Assembly (NCBI GenBank): GCA_021151625.1
Contig: JAGKWY010000023.1
Span: 1 to 45,148, forward strand
DNA from: Gammaproteobacteria bacterium
Lineage (GTDB): Bacteria > Pseudomonadota > Gammaproteobacteria > Pseudomonadales > Cellvibrionaceae
Length of the DNA: 45,148 nucleotides
Reading direction: 5' to 3'
Part shown: in pieces, positions 8,491-17,622 of the stretch
Layout of the letters: every line of letters starts with the position of its first letter
How positions within the stretch are numbered: position 1 is the stretch's first letter
Notes under the pieces: generated by a model
What the model saw: only the letters and a program-made list of their open reading frames with translations
The model's database searches: none
What the model was told of the DNA's origin: nothing
Made by a program: the position numbers and the translations under genes

Positions 8491-8670
8491 ATGACCAACA
8501 CCTTACGAATCCTGACTTCGCTGCTGGTTCTTGCCAGTGTGTTAACGCTCACCGCTTGCGCGCCTGAGGTGGGCAGCCCTGAGTGGTGTAAATCCATCGA
8601 GGAAAAACCCAAGGGCGATCTCACCATGAACGAGGCCAAGGATTACGCCAAGCACTGCGTGTTCAAGTAA
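8491..8670 (+). CDS. Small DUF3012-type lipoprotein
   Basis: A 59-residue reading frame from ATG at 8491 to TAA at 8668-8670. It has a lipoprotein signal (LASVLTLTAC, lipidated Cys23) followed by a short conserved-looking domain: GSPEWCKSIEEKPKGDL, then MNEAKDYAKHCVFK. The GSPEWC, KPKGD and AKHC pattern is that of DUF3012 lipoproteins. Two further cysteines (Cys33 and Cys56) could form a disulfide. It lies between the chitinase terminator and the AraC gene and appears to have its own unit. Function is unknown. Confidence 0.85.
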   Translation: MTNTLRILTSLLVLASVLTLTACAPEVGSPEWCKSIEEKPKGDLTMNEAKDYAKHCVFK

Positions 8671-8808
8671 GCGCAACCGATTACAACGACTCTACGCCAT
8701 TTTGCGCCCAGCCACGGGGGGTAAAATGGCGTTGCTATAATTAAGATGGTGTTAATAAAGCAGCTAAGACGGTGTTAATAACACAGCCTTGTTGCAGAGA
8801 AAGGCCTA

Positions 8809-9933
8809 ATGAAAACTAACTTTCTAAATATCCATGACCTGGTATTGGTACTCACTGCGTTGGAGTGCGGTGTGTTGGCAGTTTTATTGAATTTATTGCC
8901 AGCAAAACATATACAACCGCGCCGGATTCTGGCCGGATTTTTTGTATTGATCGCGCTAGTACTTACCACCACCTTAATTGTGTGGAACGGGGATTTAAAA
9001 ACCGCCGCGATCAATCACACCCCACTGGTAGTTGCCATTCTGGCCGCCTGTTTATTGTTGCAGGGCCCAGTGCTGTATTTTTATTTGCGTTCACTCTCGC
9101 AAGACATACAACTCTTACGCTGGCGCAACCTTGTGCATGCAATACCTGCAGTACTCGCCGCGATTTTGTTAATTGCCTTTGGCATAGATAGTCTGGAGTG
9201 GCAACCTACCACTGAGTTGAGTGGGGCAGAAAATGCAGTGGTGGCATTTTTGTGGGCGCTGGTAAAACTATCGCCGCTGGGTTACATCATCGCCTGTGTG
9301 ATTGCTGAATATAAATTGCGTGAAAACCTGCGCGAACTCTATGCCGATATTTCCATGTCGGAATTAAAACTGGCCGATGCGGTGCTCGCCGGTTTTTGTA
9401 TTCACTGGCTGTGGTCGCTGCTGGCATATTTATTAGAAGGCATGGTTAGCGCAGCGGTTAGCGATAGTTTGGGGATTATCGATAATTACCTGACGGTGAT
9501 TCTGGTTAACGGCCTGTTTGTGTTTGGTTTGATCAACACGCGCCAGCTATTAAATGTGCAAGCCATTCCGGTCGCCAAGCCGGTGCAGCCGAGCAAAATG
9601 GATCACAAGGTGGCGGTGATTGAAAAGGCGATCCATGAAGATAAATTGTATCTGGAGAGCAATATCAACCTGGAGCGCTTTGCCGAGCAAATCGGTTTGA
9701 AACCGCGCGATGTATCTGCCATTTTAAAAATGCACTACCAGAGCAATTTTTTTGAATTTATCAATCGCTATCGCGTAGAGGAAGCCAAGCGTTTATTGGT
9801 CGCGCCGGAATTTAAAGAAGAAACGATTCTGGAGATTATCTACAAATCCGGCTTTAACAGCCCCTCGGCCTTCCATCGTTTTTTTAAACGTATGGTGGGA
9901 ATTACCCCAACGGAATTTCGCCAGCGCGGCTGA
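8809..9933 (+). CDS. Membrane-embedded AraC-family transcriptional regulator
   Basis: A 374-residue protein with about seven hydrophobic helices in residues 8-245 (for example LVLVLTALECGVLAVLLNLL and LVVAILAACLLLQGPVLYFY). A short cytoplasmic linker joins them to a C-terminal AraC DNA-binding domain at about 265-374. Both helix-turn-helix units are visible: LERFAEQIGLKPRDVSAIL and ILEIIYKSGFNSPSAFHRFF, followed by GITPTEF. It is probably a one-component system in which the membrane part senses an envelope or extracellular signal. Its closest visible relative is the regulator at 36919-38100, of the same architecture. Located just after the chitinase, it most likely controls chitin genes (inference). 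AAAGG precedes the ATG. Confidence 0.9.
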   Translation: MKTNFLNIHDLVLVLTALECGVLAVLLNLLPAKHIQPRRILAGFFVLIALVLTTTLIVWNGDLKTAAINHTPLVVAILAACLLLQGPVLYFYLRSLSQDIQLLRWRNLVHAIPAVLAAILLIAFGIDSLEWQPTTELSGAENAVVAFLWALVKLSPLGYIIACVIAEYKLRENLRELYADISMSELKLADAVLAGFCIHWLWSLLAYLLEGMVSAAVSDSLGIIDNYLTVILVNGLFVFGLINTRQLLNVQAIPVAKPVQPSKMDHKVAVIEKAIHEDKLYLESNINLERFAEQIGLKPRDVSAILKMHYQSNFFEFINRYRVEEAKRLLVAPEFKEETILEIIYKSGFNSPSAFHRFFKRMVGITPTEFRQRG

Positions 9934-9965
9934 CCTTCAGAGCGGCCTTCTCAGCAATGCATTGC

Positions 9966-9996
9966 AAGGGAGGCCAATACCTCCCTTCTTGTTTTA
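9966..9996 (+). terminator. Terminator of the AraC-type regulator
   Basis: AAGGGAGG (9966-9973) and CCTCCCTT (9980-9987) form a perfect 8-bp stem with loop CCAATA, followed by CTTGTTTT. Confidence 0.85.
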
Positions 9997-10006
9997 CGAT
10001 TCTGAG

Positions 10007-10561
10007 TTATTGTGCTGCAACCGCTTGGAAACGTGCTAGTTGCAAACCACTTTCGTCTTGCAGTACGAGTTGGTCGGCGTGCACGGAATATTTGCGAGTA
10101 TTTTGCAGGGCTTGGTTGAATGCTCCGGCCAGATTTATTTCATCCGGGCAGGCCATGCGGGTGGATGCAAGTTCACTAAAGCTCAGGGTATCTGCTGTGA
10201 GCGTGTAGCTACCCATCATCTTATTGCAGCCGTCAGAGCCAGAGAGGCGCGCATCAGCGCCTAACATCAGGTAGGGTGCGTGTGCTGCATCTGCCACTTC
10301 GGTGTCCTGCAATAATATTAATTTCCAGTGGGTTCCAATCAAGTCACTGGAAACTGGTGCGTTAGTCTCGTTGCTTGATGGTATTGCGCTGTTTGATATT
10401 GTGGTAGCGGCGCTGGTTGTGAGCGAGGAACTTGTTGTAGGGGCGGCGCTTGCAGCAACAGATGATACATCCCTGGCAGGTTTTGGATTTTCCGGTGAAG
10501 GCGAGCAAGCTGAATTCAATAAAACCAGGCTTGAAAGTGCGACAAAAATTTTTATACGCAT
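10007..10561 (-). CDS. META-domain lipoprotein
   Basis: A 184-residue protein. I chose the ATG at 10561 because AAGGA lies just upstream and it places a lipoprotein signal (SSLVLLNSAC) at the N-terminus; the longer in-frame start would overlap the acetyltransferase. A Ser/Thr/Ala-rich spacer follows, then a META domain (HslJ-like) at about 85-180 with the hallmark GTHWKLILLQ, LSGSDGCNKMMGSYTL and FSELASTRMACP. META-domain lipoproteins such as HslJ are linked to envelope stress or novobiocin resistance; the role here is unproven. It is convergent with the AraC gene and 68 bp downstream of the acetyltransferase. Confidence 0.88.
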   Translation of the reverse strand: MRIKIFVALSSLVLLNSACSPSPENPKPARDVSSVAASAAPTTSSSLTTSAATTISNSAIPSSNETNAPVSSDLIGTHWKLILLQDTEVADAAHAPYLMLGADARLSGSDGCNKMMGSYTLTADTLSFSELASTRMACPDEINLAGAFNQALQNTRKYSVHADQLVLQDESGLQLARFQAVAAQ

Positions 10562-10629
10562 AAAAATAATCCTTAATAAAGTGTCAGGGAAAATCGGGTA
10601 GAAAATGGGAGGCAGTAGTATCACACTCG

Positions 10630-11115
10630 TTAGATATTTTTTTGCCAATAGCCAACGTCTAACCAGCGGCCGAATTTAAATCCCACTTCGCGAAAATGCG
10701 CTACCTGGCGGAAGCCAAATTGTTCGTGGATGCGTTCGCTGGCAGTATTCGGAATGGCAATGCAGGCCAGGAGAGCGTGAATATTCAGCGCTGAGAGTTG
10801 TTCGATCAGCGCTTTATACAACAGGCTGCCGATACCTTTACTGCAATAATCAGGATGTAAATACACAGTCACTTCAGCGGTGTGTTTGTAGGCGCTGCGA
10901 TCTTTCCATTTGCTGGCATAGGCATAGCCCAGAATTTTTCCTTCGTCCTCATACACCAGCCAGGGAAATTGTTGCGTGTGAATGGCTACCCGTTGTTGCA
11001 TCTCCATCACACTGACCGGTGCTTCCTCAAAGGTGATAACCGTGTGCGCAATATAATGATTATAAATATTGCAGATTGCCGGAATGTCATGCGTGGTGCA
11101 GGTGCGGATTGGCAT
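10630..11115 (-). CDS. GNAT N-acetyltransferase, phosphinothricin/MnaT-like
   Basis: A 161-residue single-domain acetyltransferase that transfers acetyl from acetyl-CoA to an amino group. It matches the Pat/YncA subgroup: IRTCTTHDIPAICNIYNHYI at the start, TFEEAPVS, GYAYASKWKDRSAYKHTAEV, the acetyl-CoA-binding loop CSKGIGSLLYKAL at about 92-104, and GFKFGRWLDVGYWQK at the end. Members acetylate phosphinothricin, methionine sulfoximine or related amino acids; the native substrate here is unknown. It is upstream of, and probably co-transcribed with, the META lipoprotein. Confidence 0.93.
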   Translation of the reverse strand: MPIRTCTTHDIPAICNIYNHYIAHTVITFEEAPVSVMEMQQRVAIHTQQFPWLVYEDEGKILGYAYASKWKDRSAYKHTAEVTVYLHPDYCSKGIGSLLYKALIEQLSALNIHALLACIAIPNTASERIHEQFGFRQVAHFREVGFKFGRWLDVGYWQKNI

Positions 11116-11389
11116 TTAACTTTCCTTTCAATGGCTATTGAAAAATGACTGGTGTTGTCGCTTAAATTTAATGGTGCGAAATTGTTTTCGTAAATTCAGA
11201 ACACTCTTTAACAAAATTTAAAAATAACCAGTGGTAAAATTTTTAATGGTATGTGGCGAGTGGAAATAATAATACAGGTGCCATGTCGTTTATGGGTATT
11301 CATTATTTGCACTGCTACTGCCATTTCCATTTTGTTGTCAGGGACGTATGACAATAAATTTAACTTACTTATTTACCAGGAGTCGTAAA

Positions 11390-12412
11390 ATGAAAATGGT
11401 GAAACATTTTGTTTTCAGTATCGTGTTGTTAATGGCTTTTTTTACTAATCCGGGCGTTGCGCAAACCAGTAATAGTTATTCCTTTACTGTCAGTGAAGGC
11501 TCGGTGGTGGTTACTCCTGCCTGGTGCAGAATTAATCCTTGCCTGCCGACGGTAGCGACGTTTACCGGCAGTTTTGTCGCGCAAATTTCTGCTGCGGGGG
11601 ATCATATCCTATTCCCGTCATCCAGTCTTGTAAGCACCCCGGACGTCGGTTTCCAACTGCCGGCAGATCCGAATGAGGATAGTTATGGTGTGGTGCGCGA
11701 TATTGCCTTTACCTTTGAAGGCGATGCCATTAAAGCAAAAGGCATAGTGGATTCACGCGCATTTGATGGCCCGCTGGTGGAATATCAGTTTGTTGCTAGA
11801 ACAGCGCGTTCGCAAGTGTTTACTGCACGCCCTGACTATCGCAAATGTGCAGCGCCTTTGTGCGGTGGATATTTTGTGAAGCTGGTTAATCAAAAATTAA
11901 CCCAGTGTGCCGATGGTAGTTTGCAAGAAGAATGTTACGTAGCTTCTGTTGTTTATGGCGATGGCCCTATCAACGCCGGTGCAATTTCATTTGCTAACAG
12001 AACGCCGCTGTTGTTGATCGGCGCGATATTACCCAAGGCGGATACTACCGCGGGCGTATTGGGCGTGTTCCTGGCAAAAGACGCTTACCGCTCGGCAACG
12101 CAAAACACCGCCGTGGGTAGTTTTTACGGTGTAACCAACAACGGCATTATGTGTATTACCACTCCCTGTTTCAGTTACGATGAGGAGTTGTTAAATAGCA
12201 CTAATCGCATTACCAAATTGTCGGATGTTAATTTGGAAATGTCTGGTGCGTCACCAGATGATATTGCCTGGGCACATCAACTCTTGGCCAATGGTGCACC
12301 TTTGTACGCTGCGGGTAAAAACCAAAAATACCAGGGCTTTGCCGGTATAGGTGTGCGTTTGGTTGCACAGCAATTTTATTTGCCGATTAAACCAACTGCT
12401 GCTGAAAAATAG
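11390..12412 (+). CDS. Secreted protein of unknown function, DUF6748-like
   Basis: A 340-residue protein from the ATG at 11390 (CAGGAG upstream), with a signal peptide ending GVAQ near residue 26. A central block reads KCAAPLCGGYFVKLVNQK, then CADGSLQEECYVASV. This cysteine pattern recalls DUF6748 proteins of myxobacteria, which I match from memory only. Two further CxxxPC motifs, CRINPC near 46 and CITTPC near 262, suggest paired cysteines, possibly metal or disulfide sites. No catalytic family is recognisable. It stands alone between a long upstream gap and a bidirectional terminator. Confidence 0.75.
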   Translation: MKMVKHFVFSIVLLMAFFTNPGVAQTSNSYSFTVSEGSVVVTPAWCRINPCLPTVATFTGSFVAQISAAGDHILFPSSSLVSTPDVGFQLPADPNEDSYGVVRDIAFTFEGDAIKAKGIVDSRAFDGPLVEYQFVARTARSQVFTARPDYRKCAAPLCGGYFVKLVNQKLTQCADGSLQEECYVASVVYGDGPINAGAISFANRTPLLLIGAILPKADTTAGVLGVFLAKDAYRSATQNTAVGSFYGVTNNGIMCITTPCFSYDEELLNSTNRITKLSDVNLEMSGASPDDIAWAHQLLANGAPLYAAGKNQKYQGFAGIGVRLVAQQFYLPIKPTAAEK

Positions 12413-12430
12413 TTGGTTATTAGGTAATAA

Positions 12431-12460
12431 AAAAGCACCATGAAAATGGTGCTTTTTTAT
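12431..12460. terminator. Bidirectional terminator
   Basis: AAAAGCACCAT and ATGGTGCTTTT form a perfect 11-bp stem around a GAAA tetraloop, flanked by A and T runs. It can stop both the secreted-protein gene and the convergent giant TPR gene. Confidence 0.93.
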
Positions 12461-12500
12461 TTACAGATTACGCCAGGCAAACGAAGCTTCAGTTAATTTT

Positions 12501-15500
12501 TTAAATTCGGTAGCTGAGTATGAATACCCATAGCCATCGTTTCCATCCCTGAATTTCCAGTTTGCTGATCAGGAGCTGACGTGCCATTTTTCTTGCCTGT
12601 CGCCAGGATTTTGATTCAATTCCGGAAAACGCAAAGTGAGATTGCTTAAACAAAGGTTGAATATCTTTGTAGCATTGCTCCAGTGTACTGCCGTCGTTTA
12701 GCCGTTTATTTAATTCCGCTAATAATTTGGCAAGCTTGCAGGGGTAGCGACTAAGCCCTGCCAGGTCCTCATTGCGAATGTACGTTAGTTCTGCCGTTGG
12801 CGCAGGGCGATTTTGCAACAGCAAATCCATGCAATACCAGCTGGCAATGTCTTCGCGATAGTTATCCGGTGTTTTTCCATAGGCTGTTGCCATTACACTG
12901 ACCCCGGCATCCCACTTGCCAGTTTCACGCAATGCTAGCGATTGAAAATAGAGTGCGCTCGCTTCTGCTTCCGCTTCGTGTTCAGGTGCGTTTAACCAAT
13001 TCTCTGCCTGATACCAGCGGTCTCGTCCTATATAATGCTGCCCGATAAGTGACCATAGTTTTATATCGCTATGAATTGCAGTTTTTTGGTGTGGTAGTAA
13101 TGAATCAGGAAAAAGAACATTTTTTTCTTTAAGGCAGTTAATGTAACCTTCCAGATAACGCCGTTCAAAATCATCGACAAAATTGTACTGCTTCAGTGTT
13201 CGTTCGACCTTTTTTTGCCCCAATTGCTGTATATCAAATTCAGCCAGACAGCTCGCTGCCTGATTGTTCGGTAATTGTTTTGTGTTGTGCAATTCGCGAA
13301 TGATTTCTGCTGCTTTTACTTGCTGCTTTAGTTTCTTGAGTTGTTCCCATGCGTTAGCAATAAACCATTTGGTTTCGCCGGGGGCCGTTAATATAGCTTT
13401 GTATATTGCCAATGCATCTTCATGCTGCTCCAGCGCAATAGCAATTTGAAGCCCACGATAATCCGTATAAATGTCGCGGTTATGCCGTTGCAAAATGGCA
13501 TGTGCCTGGGCGGCGCGCGCATAATCCTTTTGGCCCATTATGTAGTCTATGTAAGTCAGGCCGTTGTATTGATTGACCGGGTTTAATTCAAATGCTCGCT
13601 GCAATAAATCGCCAATGCGATTTTTATCGCCGTCAATGGCTTCGAATTTTTCTGCTGCAAAGCAGAGTACCATGGGGTCATTAGGGTGGAGGCGAACGCA
13701 GTTATCAATAGCACGCGTGGCATTTTTGGAGTCGTGTGCCTGTACGTACCAAATGGTCAGGCAGCGCCAGGCTTCGTAGTAGTTTTCATTAATACCTGCA
13801 ACTTCCTCCATCGCAGCAATGGCTTTTTCCAAATCGTGCTGTTGTGCAAATATTTTGGCTTCAGCGGCGAGTATCGCCAGGTGCCGGTTGTTATTCCAGT
13901 ATTGTACGCTGGTGAACTGCAGCGCATGAGCGTAATGCCCCAGTTCTGTTTGGCGCTCTACATAGTCGGTACATACACTGATGTTATGGGGATGTCGCTC
14001 CAAAAATTTCCCGAGTAACTCACAGGCGATGTTGTCGTCAGTTTGCATCCATGCATGTAGTAATACCAAATCTGCATCATCTGCCAACTTTTTGCGCAAC
14101 ATTGCAACGCGTTCGTTAATGAGATGCTCTTGCTGGCGGTCTTTATACAGTGAAAAAAGTCGACGCCAGGCCCAATAATATTGGGCGTGACGCTCCAGTG
14201 CTGTTTCCAATGTCGCAATCGCTTCATCCACTTTATCTTCACGCAATAATAAATCGGCGATATAACCGTAAGGGCTTGATGCCAGGGGATTACGTGCACA
14301 GACAGATCGCTGAATTGCAATGGCTTCGTCGTAACGGCCTTGTTGCTCGTACAAATCACACAGAGTATTTGCAGGCGTTGTCCAGCCGGGAGAAAGCTCC
14401 AGGGCCTGGCGATAAAATTTTTCGGCAGGCTCTGCCTGGTTTAATAACCTATGCGCTTCTGCCAACTCAAAGAATAAGCGTGGCAAGAGCGGAAAGCGTG
14501 CCGTTGCACTGGTGATAATTTCCAGGGACTTTTGATTGTCGCCCTGATTACGATAGGCAAGTGTTAATGCTGCCCAGGATTGCCATAAATCCGGGCGGGC
14601 CTGTAACGCATGCTCAAGAAATTCAATGACGCGGTTGGCGGGCAAGAGTTGCCAGGCGATGTACTGGTATTCCAGGATGCCGTCACCATAGCTGACTTGG
14701 GCCATTAATTGATCATAAATAAATTGCAGCTCTTCCTGCTGCGCGGCATGGGTTAACCCGCAACTTAACAGTAAATCGTAGGCAACGCTGTGATCACAGT
14801 AATTTTCAATAGCGCGTCGGAAGCAAGCGCGTGCCTGCTCGCGTTCACGCATTGCAAGGTAAACCTGCCCAAGGCAACTGTGATTGGTGCTGCCATTTTT
14901 TTCGATCGCTACGGCTTCACGTGCAGCTGCCAGAGCTGGCTCCAGATTGCCCTGTGCTCGCAGTGCATTGGCCAGGCCACGATAGCCCCATGCATTGTTA
15001 GGGTGGTGTTGTGTATATTCCCGGTAGGCATTTACCTGTAACTCATAATCTGTTTGGTCAATCCAGAAAATATATAATTCCAGCAGCATGGCATTATCGG
15101 GAAATTGTGCGAGTCGCTGCTTGATAAATTCATCGGCACGCTGGCGTTGACCATTTTCAATCCACAATCGCATGATGTCTTTGCTGGCTTTTTCATTTAG
15201 CACATCAAGCGAAAGAATTGTTTGCAAACTGGCAATTGCCTGATCGATTTCCAGGTTCGTTGTGTAGATATCTGCTGCGAGTTCATGGTAGCGAAGAGCA
15301 TGAACCAGGGGCTTGGCGCGCTCGGCCAGTTCAACCGCCTTGTTACTTTGCTGGCTGTATAAAAACTTTCGCGCGGCGAATGTCATCAGCCAGCCATCAT
15401 CTGGCCGCAATGCAATTGCCTGATCAAGAACAGCCAGTCCATCGTGTGTTAACTCCAGGCTATCCAATGCGTTAAATAATGATACTGCCGGGCCAGACGA

Positions 15501-17489
15501 TTTTTTGCCGAAGCGCATGAATCTATCGCGTAAGAAACTCAAGCCTTTTTCAGTTTCTTTGTGGTAGCGCGCGGCTTTGAAAAAGCTTTCGGCGTAGCGC
15601 TCATTTTTATCTTCAAGGCAAATTGCAAAACGATATAGCTGATAACTGTGTGCATAGTCTGCTTTATCCCAGAGCACGCCTGCATAATCGTAGAGTAATT
15701 TGGCATTGGTAGGGCTGTAGCGCAACAATTGTTGATACAGGGCTTCTACTCGCTCCAGTTGTCGGTGATCGTGGCGCAAGTGATCTGCGAGGCAGCTGCG
15801 GATCATTGAGTGTGCCTGACCTGTGGCTACAATACTTTCCAAATATTCCAGTGCTTGCCTGCTGGAGCCAAGTGCGGAGAGGCTGCTAACCTTGCTGAGT
15901 TGAAAACCGATATCCTCAGGAAATAGCGCGAGCAATTTTTCTGTTGATGCGAGTATGCGTGTTTCGTCGCCATCGTAAAACGCCAGGCGGCGTTCGCAAT
16001 TAATTGTTAAGCGGTGGTTTTCATCCAGGGCTTGTGCAGCGGCTATTTGTTTGCACGCGAACTCGCGATCATTGTTGTTGAGTGCGCGTTCCAGTTGGTA
16101 CAGGCAATCGTAAAGAGCACTGTAAGGTAAATGAATACTGAGCAATTGTTCGCGCTGGCTGTGCGGCACCATAACCATGGCGCGAGGACCTGATGCCGCA
16201 TAGTATTTGTGGCACCCGTCAATTAACATTTCCTGCAGGCGACGGTGATAGGGATCGCGTAGTAAGTAGGTCTCCATGGCCTCGTCATAGCCAACCAGAA
16301 TTTGCAGGTGAGCACTTCCAGGCTCCACTGTTCCCAATAAAATGGGTATACCTGCATCTAGCAATTGCTTGGCGGAAGCAAAATCCAGTTGCAGCTCTTG
16401 CACGAACCAGCCATTTTCTTCTGCCCAGCGGCGCTCATCTTCCGAGTAGGTTCCGTTGTAGCAAATCGCTTCGACAATATCCGCTTGATCAATCTGCACT
16501 CCCCAGTAACTTGCGACTGAGCTTAAACTTGCGGGAGCACAGGTCATATTCGCCTGCCTGACAAAGGGAAGGTTTAATACTCTGCGTTTATTGCTGTCTC
16601 CACCACGTTTGATTGCATCGCTAACGGATTTTCCAAACCAGCTTTTTTGTTCAATAAATTCCAGTGCTTCTTCGTACCTTTGTTCCGCGCACAGTAAATC
16701 GGCGTGCAAGCTGCGCAGTATTTGCTGTGAGTCGCGACGCTCTAACACGGGTAAAGTTTTCAATTGTTGCAAGCATGCGTGAGCTTCATGATATTGCTGA
16801 TTTTCGATATATAAGCTGCACAACAGACGCCCTACCCAGAAAGATTGATAGCAGGGCCATACCCTGGCAAGCAAATCAATTGCACTGCTGAGATTGTGCT
16901 GTAACTGTAATATATGTGCTTTGAAATAAAGTGCAGGGCGGTAGTCCGGGGCGTTGGCAAGTGCTTGATCAACGATTGCTAGCGCTTGCGCATAATCATC
17001 CTGGCGGAATTTAATTTCCGCCAGCGTGAGCAACAGCCAATTATTATTCAGTTGCTCCAGCCCTTGTGCTGCTTCATCGGCCGCCGAAAAGTCGCGGAAT
17101 TGGGTGAGTATTTCTGCCTTTTCTGCGCGCAGGGCCGCAAGATCTTTTTCGTTAGGCTGGGCTCGTCCACTGATGAACGACAATTTTTGTAGCGCAACCA
17201 GAGGGCCGTAGCGGCGCAAATACAAGGTTGCAACCAGAGGCGCGAGTCCTTCGAGCTGTGGGGCATTACGCCACAGTCGCCAAAGCAGGGCATCAGCACT
17301 ACGGTTGTTCCCCAGTTGGGAAAGGGTTCGCGCGCGCAATAATTCGAGTTTGGCTGTGGGCCATCGTTCTTGCCCCCAGGCACTGCTGGCCTTATTCCAT
17401 AAATCCTGGAAAAGATTGTGTTCATAAAGGCCGTTTAGTTCGGCGTAATCCTGGGCATAGACTTCTTCGTCGGCAACATGCATATCCAT
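12501..17489 (-). CDS. Giant TPR protein with an embedded C39-like cysteine peptidase domain
   Basis: A 1662-residue protein without signal peptide or membrane segment, so predicted cytoplasmic. Residues 1-295 are TPR-like helical repeats (for example AQALAIVDQALANAPDYRPA). Residues about 303-440 form a papain-like C39 domain: LPFVRQANMTCAPASLSSVA with Gln312 and candidate nucleophile Cys317, SAHLQILVGYDE with His394, and YLLRDPYHR with Asp412. From about 460 to the end there are many further TPR units (for example DEAIAIQRSVCARNPLASSP). The Cys-His-Asp triad looks intact. C39 peptidases normally sit at the N-terminus of ABC exporters and cut double-glycine leaders; no transporter or leader peptide gene is nearby. 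It lies 133 bp after the DUF748 gene on the same strand. Its role is unknown; processing of a partner protein bound by the repeats is an inference. Confidence 0.88.
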   Translation of the reverse strand: MDMHVADEEVYAQDYAELNGLYEHNLFQDLWNKASSAWGQERWPTAKLELLRARTLSQLGNNRSADALLWRLWRNAPQLEGLAPLVATLYLRRYGPLVALQKLSFISGRAQPNEKDLAALRAEKAEILTQFRDFSAADEAAQGLEQLNNNWLLLTLAEIKFRQDDYAQALAIVDQALANAPDYRPALYFKAHILQLQHNLSSAIDLLARVWPCYQSFWVGRLLCSLYIENQQYHEAHACLQQLKTLPVLERRDSQQILRSLHADLLCAEQRYEEALEFIEQKSWFGKSVSDAIKRGGDSNKRRVLNLPFVRQANMTCAPASLSSVASYWGVQIDQADIVEAICYNGTYSEDERRWAEENGWFVQELQLDFASAKQLLDAGIPILLGTVEPGSAHLQILVGYDEAMETYLLRDPYHRRLQEMLIDGCHKYYAASGPRAMVMVPHSQREQLLSIHLPYSALYDCLYQLERALNNNDREFACKQIAAAQALDENHRLTINCERRLAFYDGDETRILASTEKLLALFPEDIGFQLSKVSSLSALGSSRQALEYLESIVATGQAHSMIRSCLADHLRHDHRQLERVEALYQQLLRYSPTNAKLLYDYAGVLWDKADYAHSYQLYRFAICLEDKNERYAESFFKAARYHKETEKGLSFLRDRFMRFGKKSSGPAVSLFNALDSLELTHDGLAVLDQAIALRPDDGWLMTFAARKFLYSQQSNKAVELAERAKPLVHALRYHELAADIYTTNLEIDQAIASLQTILSLDVLNEKASKDIMRLWIENGQRQRADEFIKQRLAQFPDNAMLLELYIFWIDQTDYELQVNAYREYTQHHPNNAWGYRGLANALRAQGNLEPALAAAREAVAIEKNGSTNHSCLGQVYLAMREREQARACFRRAIENYCDHSVAYDLLLSCGLTHAAQQEELQFIYDQLMAQVSYGDGILEYQYIAWQLLPANRVIEFLEHALQARPDLWQSWAALTLAYRNQGDNQKSLEIITSATARFPLLPRLFFELAEAHRLLNQAEPAEKFYRQALELSPGWTTPANTLCDLYEQQGRYDEAIAIQRSVCARNPLASSPYGYIADLLLREDKVDEAIATLETALERHAQYYWAWRRLFSLYKDRQQEHLINERVAMLRKKLADDADLVLLHAWMQTDDNIACELLGKFLERHPHNISVCTDYVERQTELGHYAHALQFTSVQYWNNNRHLAILAAEAKIFAQQHDLEKAIAAMEEVAGINENYYEAWRCLTIWYVQAHDSKNATRAIDNCVRLHPNDPMVLCFAAEKFEAIDGDKNRIGDLLQRAFELNPVNQYNGLTYIDYIMGQKDYARAAQAHAILQRHNRDIYTDYRGLQIAIALEQHEDALAIYKAILTAPGETKWFIANAWEQLKKLKQQVKAAEIIRELHNTKQLPNNQAASCLAEFDIQQLGQKKVERTLKQYNFVDDFERRYLEGYINCLKEKNVLFPDSLLPHQKTAIHSDIKLWSLIGQHYIGRDRWYQAENWLNAPEHEAEAEASALYFQSLALRETGKWDAGVSVMATAYGKTPDNYREDIASWYCMDLLLQNRPAPTAELTYIRNEDLAGLSRYPCKLAKLLAELNKRLNDGSTLEQCYKDIQPLFKQSHFAFSGIESKSWRQARKMARQLLISKLEIQGWKRWLWVFILSYRI

Positions 17490-17622
17490 ATAAGGCGAGC
17501 TCTTTGATGAGTGAAAGTAAGGCGGAGATGGCGCCTAATTAATCCATATTAATTCCGTTGATGCAAGGGGAGAAAACGATAAACTCGCTGTGGTTGTGAA
17601 GGATAAGCGGCTACAAAAAGTA

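Noticed and set aside
13686..17425. Alternative frames inside the giant TPR gene
   Set aside because: The 1662-residue frame is uninterrupted, with TPR periodicity and an intact catalytic triad, so the shorter frames are not needed.
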